Assembly (NCBI GenBank): GCA_000320545.1 | Contig: ADNK01000212.1 | Span: 1-32,073 of the forward strand | DNA length: 32,073 bases | Source: Bigelowiella natans CCMP2755 | Lineage: Eukaryota > Cercozoa > Chlorarachniophyceae | Reading direction: 5' to 3' | Part shown: piece after piece, positions 10,906-21,566 of the stretch | Numbering within the stretch: the stretch's first letter is position 1 | Layout of the letters: every line of letters begins with the position of its first letter | Position numbers and translations under genes: made by a program | The notes under the pieces: model-generated | Database searches by the model: none | What the model saw: only the letters and a program-made list of their open reading frames with translations | What the model was told of the DNA's origin: nothing

Positions 10906-11606
10906 GTGACTAGCAGATCAACTAGCTAGGATGCCAAAATGGCATGACTTGGTCATTGAGAAGCAATGACACTAGTGGCAAAATTCTGACGGCGCAAGAC
11001 GTCCACTCTGAGCAAGAACTTCCTGAAGGCCATGTCCACACGACGATCTACGATTGGATCATCTGAGGGGGCCCCCAGCAGAATTTTGGTTTTGGAGGAG
11101 TCTGGAGCGTCAAAGAATGAAGAGCAGAGGGAAGAAGCTGAACCCAGAACTGATCTCAGACAACGAGGAATCCATCTCTCCCCAAAATGGCGTTGGTCGT
11201 AGAAAACTCTTGGCAGGACATAACGCTATGTTAACACAGATGAAGATCAGGCTGGATTCATCAACAAAATACAGGTGATTTTGTAGTTTTCTAATGTGAT
11301 TTTTTAAAAATGATTTGCAATGCGCCTTGCTTGTTCTGGTCGTCGTGAAACCGCGCAAATTTAACTGAGCGCACAAATATCTGTAAGACTATGTCAACAC
11401 TGAATGGTAAACTTGATTGGGAAAATTGGTCCGTAATGGTCATACTACCGGGAAATAAGCGTATTTTTGAAATAATTCCCATTGCATAAAGCTATGATCT
11501 CACGATTTCTTTGTGAAAAGAGTCTGAAACACAAGGATTCCGATAGATTTTAATTACTTGGCGCGCCCCACTTCCCAAATAATATCAGTATCAACGCACT
11601 CTCACG

Positions 11607-12192
11607 ATGGACACAATTAACCCTCAACATATTTCGTATTCCAGCACCAAGAGCATTGTGGTGGGTTCATAATTCTTGTTAATCTACATACCGACTTTGG
11701 TATCGAATTTTCATGGTTTGATGACGATGATGTGTGCTCTTTCTGTTCTGGTTTAGAACACTAAGGCTTGTTGCGCTGCTGATGCTTCCGGAGAGATCCT
11801 TCCTCTCAAGGTTGTTACTCACCAAACATAAGTGGATTTGTTCAATATCCAAGCTACAATTTGTTTGTACTAATGAACGACACCTGCAGGGAGGTAACCA
11901 GCTTGAAGAAGCCATGGCAAATGATTGTTGCTTGAAGTGGTGAGTCGAACTCTGTAATGGATGCCACACTACATATACGTAATATTTTTAACTAGAAGTG
12001 CAATCAACTGATAACTCAATTTCCATCATTTTCAGCCTCCTTCTCTCCATGTGCCCATGTTGCTTGTGCACCCTTGGAGGATCCTGCTTCGCTCCACACT
12101 GCTACCTGTATTGCTGCTACGGACAGGAATTGTTGGATGAATACAAGGCTCAAGCAGCACAGGGTGGTATGGGTGGTATGCCTGGTCAGTAA
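11607..12192 (+). CDS. Small Cys-rich protein, 104 residues, unknown function
   Basis: Four exons (11607-11660, 11757-11810, 11890-11939, 12036-12192) join in perfect phase with GT..AG introns of 79-96 nt, giving 104 residues from the ATG at 11607 to TAA. The N-terminus is polar. The middle has paired cysteines (ACCAAD, NDCCLKC), followed by a Cys/Leu-rich stretch, LLLSMCPCCLCTLGG then CYLYCCYG, which could be a lipid-modified or membrane-inserted segment. The tail, GGMGGMPGQ, is Gly/Met-rich. I recognise no family. The next gene on this strand (to 15226) starts with a similar CC/CCP-rich segment, so the two may be membrane-associated relatives or partners; this is inference from composition only. 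Confidence 0.6.
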
Positions 12193-12856
12193 AAATGGCA
12201 CGATTAATCAACCATGTATCTTAGCGGAATTTCTCAATTTTACATGCTTTGAATTGCGGGCATCGATCACGTTCGTGCTGGCAGTCTGCATCATTGTGCG
12301 CATTAGACTGAACCTACTGGCAATTGTGATGGCATGACATTGCCTCCATTTTTCATTGCGTGTGGCAGTGCGATTCAGCTACGTCGCATCACTTGCACAG
12401 CTAGCATGCAAGTGCAACGTACAGGCTGCGACAGCACCGTCTGACTGTGTGAGACGGATGCAATGTGAATCGAATTGATGAAATCTTTTCAACGGTGGTC
12501 ACATGGTCATCCGCCTGATGTGGCCATCTATGGATTTCTCATTGTCACAATGGTGTGCGTCTCTGCACAGCATGACACTTTTGTCATTCAATGCCATGCA
12601 CACGCTGCAACGCAGCTGGCAACAATGATGGACACAGCAAACACAATGCGCGCGCATCTATCAAATCAGACATGCATCACATCATGTTGTTAGATGTCAC
12701 TTGGATGTACGTGCATCGTGGCATGTCACGCGCGCGGCCCAACGCAGCATGCAACGCAGCCTTCGATGCAAATTGCGACACACACAATGCTCGCGCATGA
12801 ACATGTGAATCAATTTTTTTATCAAAATGTAGATGGGTTCCAAGCCATCAGTTTTG
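12193..12856. other. Gene-free TG/CA-rich spacer
   Basis: This spacer between the Cys-rich gene and the 3' end of the minus-strand Myb/SANT-like ORF has the same TGCA-heavy texture as the other spacers. I see no gene in it, and no terminal inverted repeat that would frame the neighbouring ORF as a transposon. Confidence 0.4.
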
Positions 12857-13920
12857 TCAGCCGATTTCATCATGCATGGCAAATCTACATATTGCTACAA
12901 CAACCCTGAAATCACGCACCTCATTTGTTTTTTCTATTGCCTTGCTCAACACGTCCCTTTTCTTTGGATCAGTCTCTTTCTCCATCATGTAATAGACATA
13001 GTAATACATGTCTTCGAACCGTTTCAATCTTTTCATGCTCTCCTCAACTATGACTAAATTTGATGATGCAAGATCCGCTTCCGCTTTCTTTCTTATGGCT
13101 ACCTTAATGCGAGCTTCCTCTTCTTGAATAACAGCTTCCCCGTCTGCAATAGCTTCAAAATGAATGTCATGCTTGCTCCCACCGAACCCCACTTGGCTCG
13201 ATTCACTTGTCGATCCCGTTTCACTTATCGATCTCGAATGACTACGATAATTGCGTCTTTTCGCTCTTTTGCTCCTAGGTGTATCCCCCTCCCCTGATGA
13301 TGGTCTTTTTTTTGTTTTGAGCGAAACAAAGTCGACTCCGGATACTTGATCCTCCAGGGCGGTAGGGCTTCCAACGCTCTTCAACAATTCTTCATTCCCT
13401 GGTACTTCCATCAATCTGTAGAAAAAGATGATGTCCGATCGTCTTGTGAATGCTTCGATGCTTTTGTTTTGACCGGATTTCTCACAATTGTGAATCACCA
13501 CCTCCCATTCCGCCCTGAATTCTCGCCACTCATTTGCTAGCTTCGCTGCCGATTTTGGACAAGAAGTTGTGTCGGATGGGTCTAGATTGGACAAGGAAAT
13601 GTCATCTTCGAACGGGTTATCGGGCAACCATTCCTCATCGTTGAATTTTTCTTCCACCTTGAAGAACGCATGGTCCCAGGGCTTTGCATTGCGCGCTTTT
13701 GAATCCTTTTGAGGTCTTGTGAGTGCATCATTGCGATGAATGAAAGTCTCTTTCACGCCCTCCGACACAAACGAACAGAACATCCTGAGGGTGCTGTTGA
13801 CGTTCCATCTCCCACCCCGATTAGTCTGTTCCACGACAGTGCCCCTCGCCTCGTCGAATGCAGTCAAAAGCAGGGACGTGATGAAGAGCCTTAACAGGGT
13901 TATGGACTCCCGGGAATTTC
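12857..13920 (-). CDS. Myb/SANT-like (trihelix-type) DNA-binding protein, start unresolved
   Basis: A minus-strand frame stays open from an upstream stop near 13921 to TGA at 12857, about 350 codons. The N-terminal third has spaced aromatics typical of Myb/SANT-like domains: GGRWNVNSTLRMFCSFV, then WDHAFFKVEEKFND, then SAAKLANEWREFRAEW followed by VVIHNCEKSG. Next come a basic patch, RSKRAKRRNYRSHSRS, suggesting nuclear targeting, a Ser-rich linker and a charged helical C-terminus (EEARIKVAIRKKAEAD) likely to coil. There is no ATG before the domain in this frame; 13867 is TTG. A first exon probably lies upstream: a plausible in-frame stretch on the same strand covers about 13925-14230 (containing TQPVFNQGVIPSTPAVPWV) but sits in another frame. 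Such domains occur in transcription factors and as accessory proteins of PIF/Harbinger transposons. It could be a decayed element gene. Confidence 0.5.
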
Positions 13921-14279
13921 ATTTTTCTCTCCTTTATCGCAGGTATCAACACTTTTTTTTGCGGGGCACGGTCCCAACCATGGGTTTCATGTGCGTGGTA
14001 TTTGAAATCGCTCCTCAAGAAGGTCGAAGGATCTTGCATGAATTTCCAAGTGACAAAAATATTTTCGTTCTTGCTTGTGGTTCTTTGCTTCCCATCATTT
14101 CTTACCCAAGGTACTGCTGGCGTGGATGGTATAACTCCTTGGTTGAACACTGGTTGGGTCACATTGCGCAAGTGAGTTCCTGAACTACTCTCGGAGTGTG
14201 CTGCTGGCTGTTCGTCAGATTGGACACCAGGTTAAACGACAGTGTCAACGTTTGACACGTTCATTGATACCTGCGGGTT

Positions 14280-14836
14280 GAGAACAAATCGCATGGCGAG
14301 TTAACAATTATCAGAACGAATTAAAGACCGTATATGCCTTTGACTTCGAGTTAGAGAAGAAACAACTGAAAGAAATCCAATGTTGTTCGTACCTATGCTG
14401 TCCCCTCAATATTTGTTGCTGTCCGCCATGCATTACTAATGCGAATATTGATGATGAGGTGAGTGCGAAGAATCTGTGGATTGATGCAGAAGGTGTGACC
14501 TACTTTGTGGATAAGCACAAAAGTGGATGCTGCCGGTTCGAGTGTGAGGACGTAGGTGGGTACATTTGCTGGGAAGATGGATTTGTGTCTCTTTTCATTG
14601 TCTTCTAGTGATATGCTTTCTGTGTCGATTGTTCTCCCTTTTGCCCACGTAACACGTACGCACACACATACAAACACATTCTTTCTACAGGTGCATTGAC
14701 GAAATTCGTACCTTATGATCGGATCCAGGACATGGCTCTCAGGGAACCTGCCGGCGCTGTGAATGGATGTTGTTGCGTAAAACAGCGTCTACACTATGTT
14801 GGAATTCAGACTGCGGGTATTTTGTCTGTGCGTGCA

Positions 14837-14880
<44 letters not shown>

Positions 14881-15226
14881 TGCGTGTTTGTGTGTGTTTT
14901 TTGCTCCATTCCTTTTTCACAAAACCATGCATCATTTTTAATTCATGTTAGGTTCTGCTGGTGCACCCGAAATCAACGTGTGGGGAGTCAAAGACGCAAT
15001 CGGATTTCGCAACGCTGTGCTTCTGAAAATAAAAAAAAGACCTGGTGGCATGACAGCAGGCGGGGTTGGAATGGGTGCAGCACAGAGCAAGATGTCGAGC
15101 ACTCCATTGGCGGCGGCGGGTGGCGGCAACATGGAGGCACTTTTAGCAGAGAACAATGCCTTGCTTCGGAAACAGTTGAAACTACTCGAGGTCATTGCAA
15201 AGACTTCGCAGGAAAAGATGGAGTGA
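14280..15226 (+). CDS. Cys-rich PH-like (bPH_2/DUF304-like) protein with C-terminal coiled coil
   Basis: Three exons are clear: about 14280-14555, 14691-14816 and 14952-15226, all phase-consistent, ending at TGA. The first encodes a charged stretch, then CCSYLCCPLNICCCPPC, a cysteine cluster likely to be palmitoylated or membrane-proximal. The core has the order seen in bacterial-PH-like domains: LWIDAEGVTYFVD, FVPYDRIQDMALREPAG, then LHYVGIQTAG, INVWGVKDAIGFRNAVL. A Gly/Ala-rich linker leads to a heptad helix, ALLAENNALLRKQLKLLEVI. No enzymatic motif is visible; a membrane-associated scaffold is the simplest reading. The family assignment rests on the YDRIQD and VKDAxxFRNAV pattern and is moderate. 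The 5' exon(s) and start codon were not found; the minus-strand Myb-like gene occupies the DNA just upstream. Confidence 0.55.
14838..14871. repeat. (TG)n microsatellite, PH-like gene intron
   Basis: Pure TG tract between exons 14691-14816 and 14952-15226. Confidence 0.85.
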
Positions 15227-16185
15227 ATCACCGACATTGAAAGTGGCATGCCATGTGCACGTGTGCATTCATGTGTGCGTTGAGCACGTGTGTCGAGACG
15301 TCGAGACTTGTTTGGTGCATGGCAGCATGTGTCATGTTCGAGGGCGCAGACAAAGGGAGAGATGAAATAAAAGCGTGTTGATAAGGGTTGACATTGATGT
15401 AAACATTGGACTCAGTTGACCAGTTCGATTGCACTGATGCCCATAGCATTGCAACTGACATGCTGAAGTCCTTTCCAACCGCAGACCATTTTGCTGTTGC
15501 GACATGCATGCATCGCTCGCTAGCTTTTTGTTTGCTCGTGCGTGCTGTGCGCAAAGCCCCAAATGCAACTGGTGCTGTGAGGTGTACATAGTCGCGGGCG
15601 TGCTGTGCTCACACCAACAGTCCTACGAATGTGGTTGCTTATCGACTGCACCGAGAAACACACCCCCCGATCGAAGATCAACGGTTTTGCGAAACGCAAG
15701 CAATCGCCCGGTGCACATTGCACGTCCGTCTCACGTGCATCGACCACTCAATGCCACAAATGCAGCTACAGTCGTGTGCATGTGCAGCTACACAGCATGT
15801 AGCAGACGCACAGCGAAATGATGACTCAAAAGCTAGGTCTCCACATGCCTATACTAAGCATCCATGAACATCTTGTTTGCGTCTCTTGTAGCATCTGTCT
15901 CATTTTTCAGTGTTCAGGTTTGGGAAATATGCCCACTGCATGTTCACAGCATGCAACGATGTGTAGTTTGCACATCTACATTAGGATGACTAATGACAAA
16001 CTCAATCATTACACCTGTCTCATAGTATGCACAGACTGTGTCTATTGTATTGGTCTTTTAATCCATTTTAACATTTCGACGAAACAGCTTAGGTTCTTAT
16101 ACATGGAGCAATGCAACATAAGTACTGCCAGATGGCGAATTGTCATGCATAATTGCACAGCTGTAGGAGTTGCGCAGCCTATATT
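15227..16185. other. Gene-free spacer between convergent genes
   Basis: This spacer lies between the stop codons of the PH-like gene (+) and the cytochrome c peroxidase gene (-). It is TG/CA-rich in its left half. The overlapping open frames on both strands lack splice context or recognisable motifs. I see no RNA gene. Confidence 0.4.
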
Positions 16186-16580
16186 CTAAAGCTCTATCAG
16201 CTTCTTGAAAGCAGCAGCAAAATCTTTGAAAAAAAGATCCTGGTCCTTTGCATACGCCTAATGAGTCAATTACTCGATCAATTTGATGGGACTTAAGTTG
16301 AATATTCAGATATACTTGTTACCACAACTAAAAAACTAGACAGGGGAAATAAACAAAACATAAACTATCATTATGTGTCCTAACTTGTGCGTAAGGGGCA
16401 AATATTGGATCGCGAATGAGCTCCAGATCTAAGAAAATGAACAACACACATCTCTTCATATTGATTTAAGACCTACAGTGCAATCATTGTCATCATTGTA
16501 TCATCAGTGCTGTCCGTGAATGGATCATTTCCCCCTCCTCTATATTTAATTACAGAAACCGTCGATACTTATATTGTACA

Positions 16581-16618
<38 letters not shown>

Positions 16619-18252
16619 CACAAATAATTGAATCAAAGGCCAATCATCATCCCCCCGCCTCTCCTATTGGAAGCAGGGCATACGAATAGAGAGACAAGTT
16701 GGAGGGGCTAAGGAATCATGGTACGCGTAAATCTAGTATCCTCCTCCTCCTCCTCTTCCTTCTCCCTCCTCATCGAAGAGTAGAGCAAAAATCAATATAA
16801 CCGGTCGGAAGCATCATGAGATCATTTTCAGGGTTTTGATATTGAAGGGGGCCATTCCACTCCCTGATCGTCCACTTGGTGTCGTGCAAACGCTTGAAGT
16901 ACTCATTGGAGAACGTCGTCGGAGACCGCACCCAAGGCCCATCGTAGCCACTTCGACTTGTATGGCACCGACCTATTAGTAGGATAGGGAAGGATTCGGA
17001 ATGAGCTCTCTGTAAGAAAACTCGAAGTGGTGGATCTTTATGGCTTCCTTTGATCAAGCCGGGAGACTATGTGGTGCAAAATGAATTCTAAAACGCACGT
17101 TCGCGCAAGTTATTGATATGGAGTTCGGGTTAGGGACGGGTTCGGGAGGATTTTTTTTCAAATTTATGAATATACCAAGAACATGGGCGCCAGAAAGGGC
17201 AACAATCTCCTGATCCGACAATCCCTGTTTTTTGCGTTTTGTTGTCAGCTCATGGCATTCGATGGTTTTGAACGGATCGCATGCGCTGATAATTAACACT
17301 TTCTCGAGGGAAAGGAAACATCATTTGCGTATCATACTGTGTGGCAATTTGCACACACCATTCTGTAGAAAACGGCACGGAGATGGTCTGCATTCCTAGA
17401 GGCATCAGGCAGTCGCCCCACGGGTGGACAACAATGCTTGCATTTCTTGTCCGTGCGCCCAGGTGTCCAATCAATGTGCGGTCCTATGCGGTGCATAGAC
17501 GTAAATATTATCAATTTAGCATGAGATGATGTCGGGAATGCAATTTTTTAAGTGACCTCCGAGCTCTTCGATGGCGACGCATCCTAATCCAACGATGTCA
17601 TCCCGTTATTGACTTTTATCGCTCGCTCGCTCGAGAGAAATGTGATATACCTCCCTCCTCCCCTTCCCTTTCATTATGATTTTGTTTTTCAAAAAAATGA
17701 TTTGGGTGATGATACCTGCAAGAGTCCATAGATCTGAGTAAGAGATCTCTGGGAATTGGGCCTTAATTGGCTCGAGAAGGTCTCTTGCCACATCGAGACC
17801 CGCATTTGCTGGATCATCAGCCTCCGGCTGGAATCGCATAGTTGCGCCGCATGATCCACCAGAATTGTCGAATACGGAGAACCTGCACACAAACTCTAGT
17901 CTTAAATCTTGTTCCGTTCCGTTGCGCTTTATATATTCATCATCACTACATCATGTCTTTGTCGTAGATATTATTGAGGCTACTACGTTCCACTGGAGTG
18001 CCAGGCAAGCCGGACAAGGACAGGCCCGTAGCTACCATCATCGTAGTCCAGATTATCCAACTTGTCAGCCACGGCCTTTCTAACGGCGGAATAGTCGAAG
18101 GTTTCAGCCTTCCCTTCCTCCGCAATTCCACGACGAAACAAGCCTTGCGCGAGCAGTGCCACACCAGAAGCGCCCACACCATATCCCATGGCACGCAACG
18201 AAGAGGGGCTAGCCTTCGCCGATTTCAGTTGACGAAGCAAACGGACGAACAT
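16186..18252 (-). CDS. CCP1: Cytochrome c peroxidase, mitochondrial-type class I haem peroxidase
   Basis: Reduces H2O2 with electrons from cytochrome c, usually in the mitochondrial intermembrane space. Eight exons read on the minus strand: 18252-17987, 17882-17716, 17583-17557, 17483-17359, 17224-17176, 16972-16802, 16428-16385, 16257-16186. Phases agree throughout and give 306 residues. The start [13 protein letters not shown] is Arg/Lys-rich without acids and is followed by a hydrophobic stretch near residues 22-39, like the bipartite presequence of yeast Ccp1. The distal triad R81, W84, H85 lies in [12 protein letters not shown]. Proximal H209 lies in [11 protein letters not shown] and the radical-site Trp225 in SGYDGPW. 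The tail [15 protein letters not shown]...[12 protein letters not shown], with its Asp partner of the proximal His, favours cytochrome c peroxidase over ascorbate peroxidase, though class I hybrids exist. Confidence 0.9.
16583..16617. repeat. (CA)n microsatellite, CCP intron
   Basis: Pure CA tract in the intron between exons 16802-16972 and 16385-16428. Confidence 0.85.
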
Positions 18253-18841
18253 GCAAGGATCTGAGGAGTTACGTATGGCTTGGGGAGGGGGCAGCAACGA
18301 AATGATTTGGACAAATATTAAACAGATGTATGACTGATGAAGCCTCTCACTGATTCCGGCACTGCAAACCCAGCACCAGTCGACCACACAAAAATTTCTG
18401 GAACTTCACTCTTGGGCAGATATCCTACAGAAGTCGGACCAACCTTGATTTCACTCGAAGCAACTCGCAAAGAAGGATCACAAAAGAAACAGGAAGGGCG
18501 TAATCTTACGATGAGACAGGAAAATGATCATGTCGCTGTACATAAAGGACATAAGAATTTATGTTCTCTCTTTTTTCAGGTGATTTTCCCTTGGTTTCTC
18601 TCAGCTGTTGCAGCGTCCTATGAAAGAAAAAATATCTACAACGGACCGTTGAAATGTCAGTTACATTAAAGGTGCTCTCTTGTGCACATTTGGAAAGCGC
18701 AATCTCTTACGAGTTCGCACGAGAACAGGTGGCTGCTATCACATGCCCCCCTGCGTTTTTGACTCGTTAGTGAGCTTCAACAAAATTAATCTCTCTTGAT
18801 CAATAAGATCGACGAACCATCGTCACAAAAATCAAATCACT
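18253..18841. promoter_or_regulatory. Divergent intergenic region between CCP and AhpD-like genes
   Basis: About 590 bp separate the two start codons, which point away from each other. No coding sequence is supported here; the plus-strand frame at 18337-18669 has no motif. The region should hold both promoters and 5' UTRs. I cannot point to a specific TATA box or factor site. Because both products handle peroxides, shared regulation is plausible but is inference from layout. Confidence 0.4.
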
Positions 18842-19981
18842 ATGAAGTTTGTAGCTTCCACTTTACTCTCATGCCTTCTCCTCGCTTCTGCAGCCAGTGC
18901 TTACACTGCAGAAGACCGTGAGGCTTCTATCAAATGGGTCACCGGACTTGGATTTCCAAATCTTAAGGTTCTGATCATATGGTGACGGGGGTGGCGTTTG
19001 TGGTGACAACTAAAGAGTCAATCATCGTTTTCGTCGTTTTTAATGGTCACACTGACATGGGTTTTGAGCAGGCTTGGTCAATGATGACGCCAAAGATGTT
19101 GAAGACGGTTTTGAACATCTACACTACGTCGATGAAAGAGGATTCTTTTGAGTACTTCACACCGGCTGAGATCGAAGTACACAACTGCAAATACACTGGC
19201 GTCGAAAACAATGATTAGAATATCGATAAGCATCATCATTATGATGATAGTAATAACTGCTATGGTGATGATGATTTCTATTGATGATGACGATGATGGT
19301 GATGGATATCTTTCTTGTAATTCACACATTCCCACCTCGCTTCAGGTTGTATATGCAGCAGTCTCTGCATCGAACAATTGTGAGCTGTGTCTTTCTTTCC
19401 ATTCCATGATGATGGGAAAAGGAGGGCATGCAAGCGATGACATCAAAGAAATCGTAGCTGGTGGTTTACCTAAGGAGAAGAAAATTCGTGGAGCTGTCGT
19501 CGCGGTGACTCATACCTACCCATGACAGCTACAACACCCTAGTTTCCCAGCTCATCGCCGAGCATTTCCCCTTCTTATTTGAATCACACTTCAGGCGAAG
19601 TATGCCCTGGCCCACAAGGGTGTATTCCTTGATAGGGAGAAGAAACATCTGAAGGCTCTGGGCTATGAAGGAGAGAAGCTTGCTGAGTACGACATTGATC
19701 ATATCGTTGAATGAACACACGTGCGCAAATACATACATTTAGCCCATGCATTTCAATAGCACCATATATACTTTAGCAACTCCGTGGATTCGATCCTTAA
19801 CTTCCCTCGTCTAATGTTGCAATATGTTTCCAATAGGTTGAACTTTATGGTCGGGCTGATGTCTTCGATGAACCAGAATTATGTGCATCTCATCTCGGAG
19901 GGCCTTGAGGTTGAGGAGTTCTTGCAGCAGGCTGGTCCGTTTGCTGACACCGTATATGCACACGGTAAAGACGATCTTTGA
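18842..19981 (+). CDS. AhpD-like/carboxymuconolactone decarboxylase-fold protein with signal peptide and C-terminal KDDL
   Basis: AhpD-type proteins use a CxxC thiol pair plus a nearby His to handle peroxides or as disulfide reductases. Exons: 18842-18967, 19072-19200, 19346-19504, 19595-19697 and a last exon ending at TGA 19981. Residues 1-20, MKFVASTLLSCLLLASAASA, are a textbook signal peptide. The motif NNCELCLSFH gives C97, C100 and H104 in the expected CxxC...H spacing, followed by DDIKEIVAGGLP and ALAHKGVFLDREKKHLKALG, typical of the fold. The last exon encodes VGLMSSMNQNYVHLISEG and ends AHGKDDL, a variant of the KDEL-type ER retrieval signal. The join of exons four and five is unresolved: the donor after DIDHI is phase 0, while the nearest good acceptor (19836/19837) shifts frame; acceptors at 19759 or 19876 keep it. 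The 19200 donor is also weak. Confidence 0.8.
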
Positions 19982-21201
19982 ATTGTCACAAACTAACAGT
20001 ATGCGGTTCTGCCTTGTGGCAAATGTTGCAAATGCAGATAGCAAGTTTGAACTCGTGCGTTCTCAAAACGCCAGAGCAGTTTCAAAATAGAGCATGTCTT
20101 CTAGAGACAAACTCGATAAATTCCTATTGCACGCCGAGTTTGCTACCAAACCGAGTGTGTCAGCACACCGGTCCAGTGTGCTCAGAGAAAATAACAAGTA
20201 GTGCGCCAAAGAAGTCATGAATCATCATCTCAAATTGCAAAACATGACAGCTCACAATGATTTGTCTACTAGCCACATGGGCTGACATGCACAGCCGCCA
20301 TGTTCATGCCGCTAGGGCTAGCAAACTTCGCTACCACTGAACAGGTTTGACCCGCAAGCTCCACCGCCACACACGTGCCTCTCCCATAACCGCGCCTTCT
20401 TCCCTCCCAAGAATCCAAATTGAAGGGCGTGCTAACGAATGGCACATGGCATGCATGATGCATGTCGTTTGCGTTGTGCGTCAATGTTCCTGGGCTCAGC
20501 AGAGCTTCATGTTGCAAAAAAAATGAAAAGACAAAAACTGCTGAACCAAACCAGGCAAAATGAGCGAAAAACAGCTTGTTCAGACGAGAAGAAAAGTGTG
20601 CAGAGAATGACATTGAGATGTGCACAAACATCGAACTCGATCTCCCAACAAGAAGCATGCAAGCGAGTCAACACTGCTGTGTTCAGTGTTGGGCTTTTCT
20701 GCATCCAAGTGTGCAGCGCGGCCGTCTCATGTCGTTTGATGCTTCCCTTGTTCACCTGCCCACGCTACCTGCCGACCGCCATCCCTCCACACTCTCCACA
20801 CTGCCTTCCTGCCCCCACATGCACCCCGGTGAAGAGGATGTCTCCCGATGTCGCAAAGGAACCTGCCAGTGACAGCCTCGTCACACATTCACACATCGTC
20901 CGTGTTGGTGCCGACAGTTCTGTCCCCGTCCCCTTCTTCGTTTCCTTGGCCCAGTCCTGATCGTCTCGGGTCGGAGCTCTCTGGAGGCAGCATCTGCGGT
21001 TGAAGCTCCCTTCCCCCGCTGACGAACTTCAGGCGCATCCTCGGCTTCTTCGCATTCGCGCCTGTGGACTCTCCCGGGCCGTTCGCGCCGTCGTTGGCCC
21101 GGTCAACATCTTCGTCATGCTGTTCCCAGGGCAGCCACTGGAAGCGGCTACGTGTGTGTAAATTTTTTGATGGTCTGGGTGTCACAACAGAGGTACATCT
21201 T
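19982..21201. other. Gene-free spacer upstream of 5S rRNA
   Basis: This spacer holds TG/CA-rich sequence, then a GC-richer part near 20.9-21.1 kb. A minus-strand open frame (20889-21215) encodes a Gly/Asp/Pro-rich peptide without a domain and runs into the 5S gene. I do not accept it as a gene, although an exon of an unseen gene is possible. No other RNA gene was seen. Confidence 0.4.
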
Positions 21202-21322
21202 GTGGATACGACCATACCACGACTAATACACCCGATCCCTGCCGAACTCGGAAGTTAAGCGTCGTTGGGACTCGTTAGTACTGCGGTGGGGGACCACGCG
21301 GGAACACGGCGTTGTTGTATCC
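21202..21322 (+). rRNA. 5S ribosomal RNA
   Basis: The RNA has the hallmarks of eukaryotic 5S rRNA over about 120 nt. The 5' strand GGATACGACCATACC pairs with the 3' end GTTGTATCC to form helix I. The central CCCGATCCCTGCCGAACTCG, followed by GAAGTTAAGCGTCG, matches loop B/helix III and the internal box A region. AGTACTGCGGTGGGGGACC matches the helix IV-V and box C region. A run of six T follows eight nt downstream, as expected for RNA polymerase III. The exact ends may be off by one or two bases. It stands alone in this window, not in a tandem array. Confidence 0.93.
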
Positions 21323-21329
21323 ATATCTC

Positions 21330-21335
21330 TTTTTT
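21330..21335 (+). terminator. RNA polymerase III T-run terminator of 5S rRNA
   Basis: Six consecutive T residues lie eight nt after the 3' end of the 5S helix, with a second T-run just after (from 21341). This is the standard Pol III termination signal. Confidence 0.75.
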
Positions 21336-21566
21336 CCTATTTTTTCTCATTTATTATTTTCCCCTCAATTCGCCGTGCATGCTTGGATGTTTTCGGCGTG
21401 AATTTTTTTTTTCCCCCCCACCATCTGCAACCCGAAAAAGTTCGGCTCAATCGTTTCGGATGATTGCGGCACGTTTTTTTGTCTGTTTGTCTCAAAAGGC
21501 ACAGAGAGCCGAGCGCGAAGCCAGGGGCTGAGCCGGGCCGACGTCGCCCCCGCGAGGTCTGGTCCG

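Larger units (their letters stand above)
9825..11606. other. Gene-free spacer with palindromes and repeat
   Basis: I see no supportable gene here. The left part, to about 10.5 kb, is strongly TG/CA-rich and carries clustered palindromes (9930-9945 and 9953-9968) and a 73-bp inverted repeat (10003-10075). The dispersed repeat copy lies at 10823-10905. Short open frames at 10490-10717 and 11054-11278 have no recognisable domain, and their composition matches the surrounding spacer. Confidence 0.5.

Noticed and set aside
16186-18252. Ascorbate peroxidase as the name of the haem peroxidase
   Set aside because: Class I motifs fit both, but the MMLPTD tail, the insert before it and the Ccp1-like presequence favour cytochrome c peroxidase.
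18337-18669. Plus-strand 110-codon ORF between CCP and AhpD-like genes
   Set aside because: No domain and no neighbouring exons; it lies in the divergent promoter region.
20889-21215. Minus-strand Gly/Asp-rich ORF overlapping the 5S gene start
   Set aside because: Low complexity, no domain, no splice context; kept only as a remark in the spacer entry.
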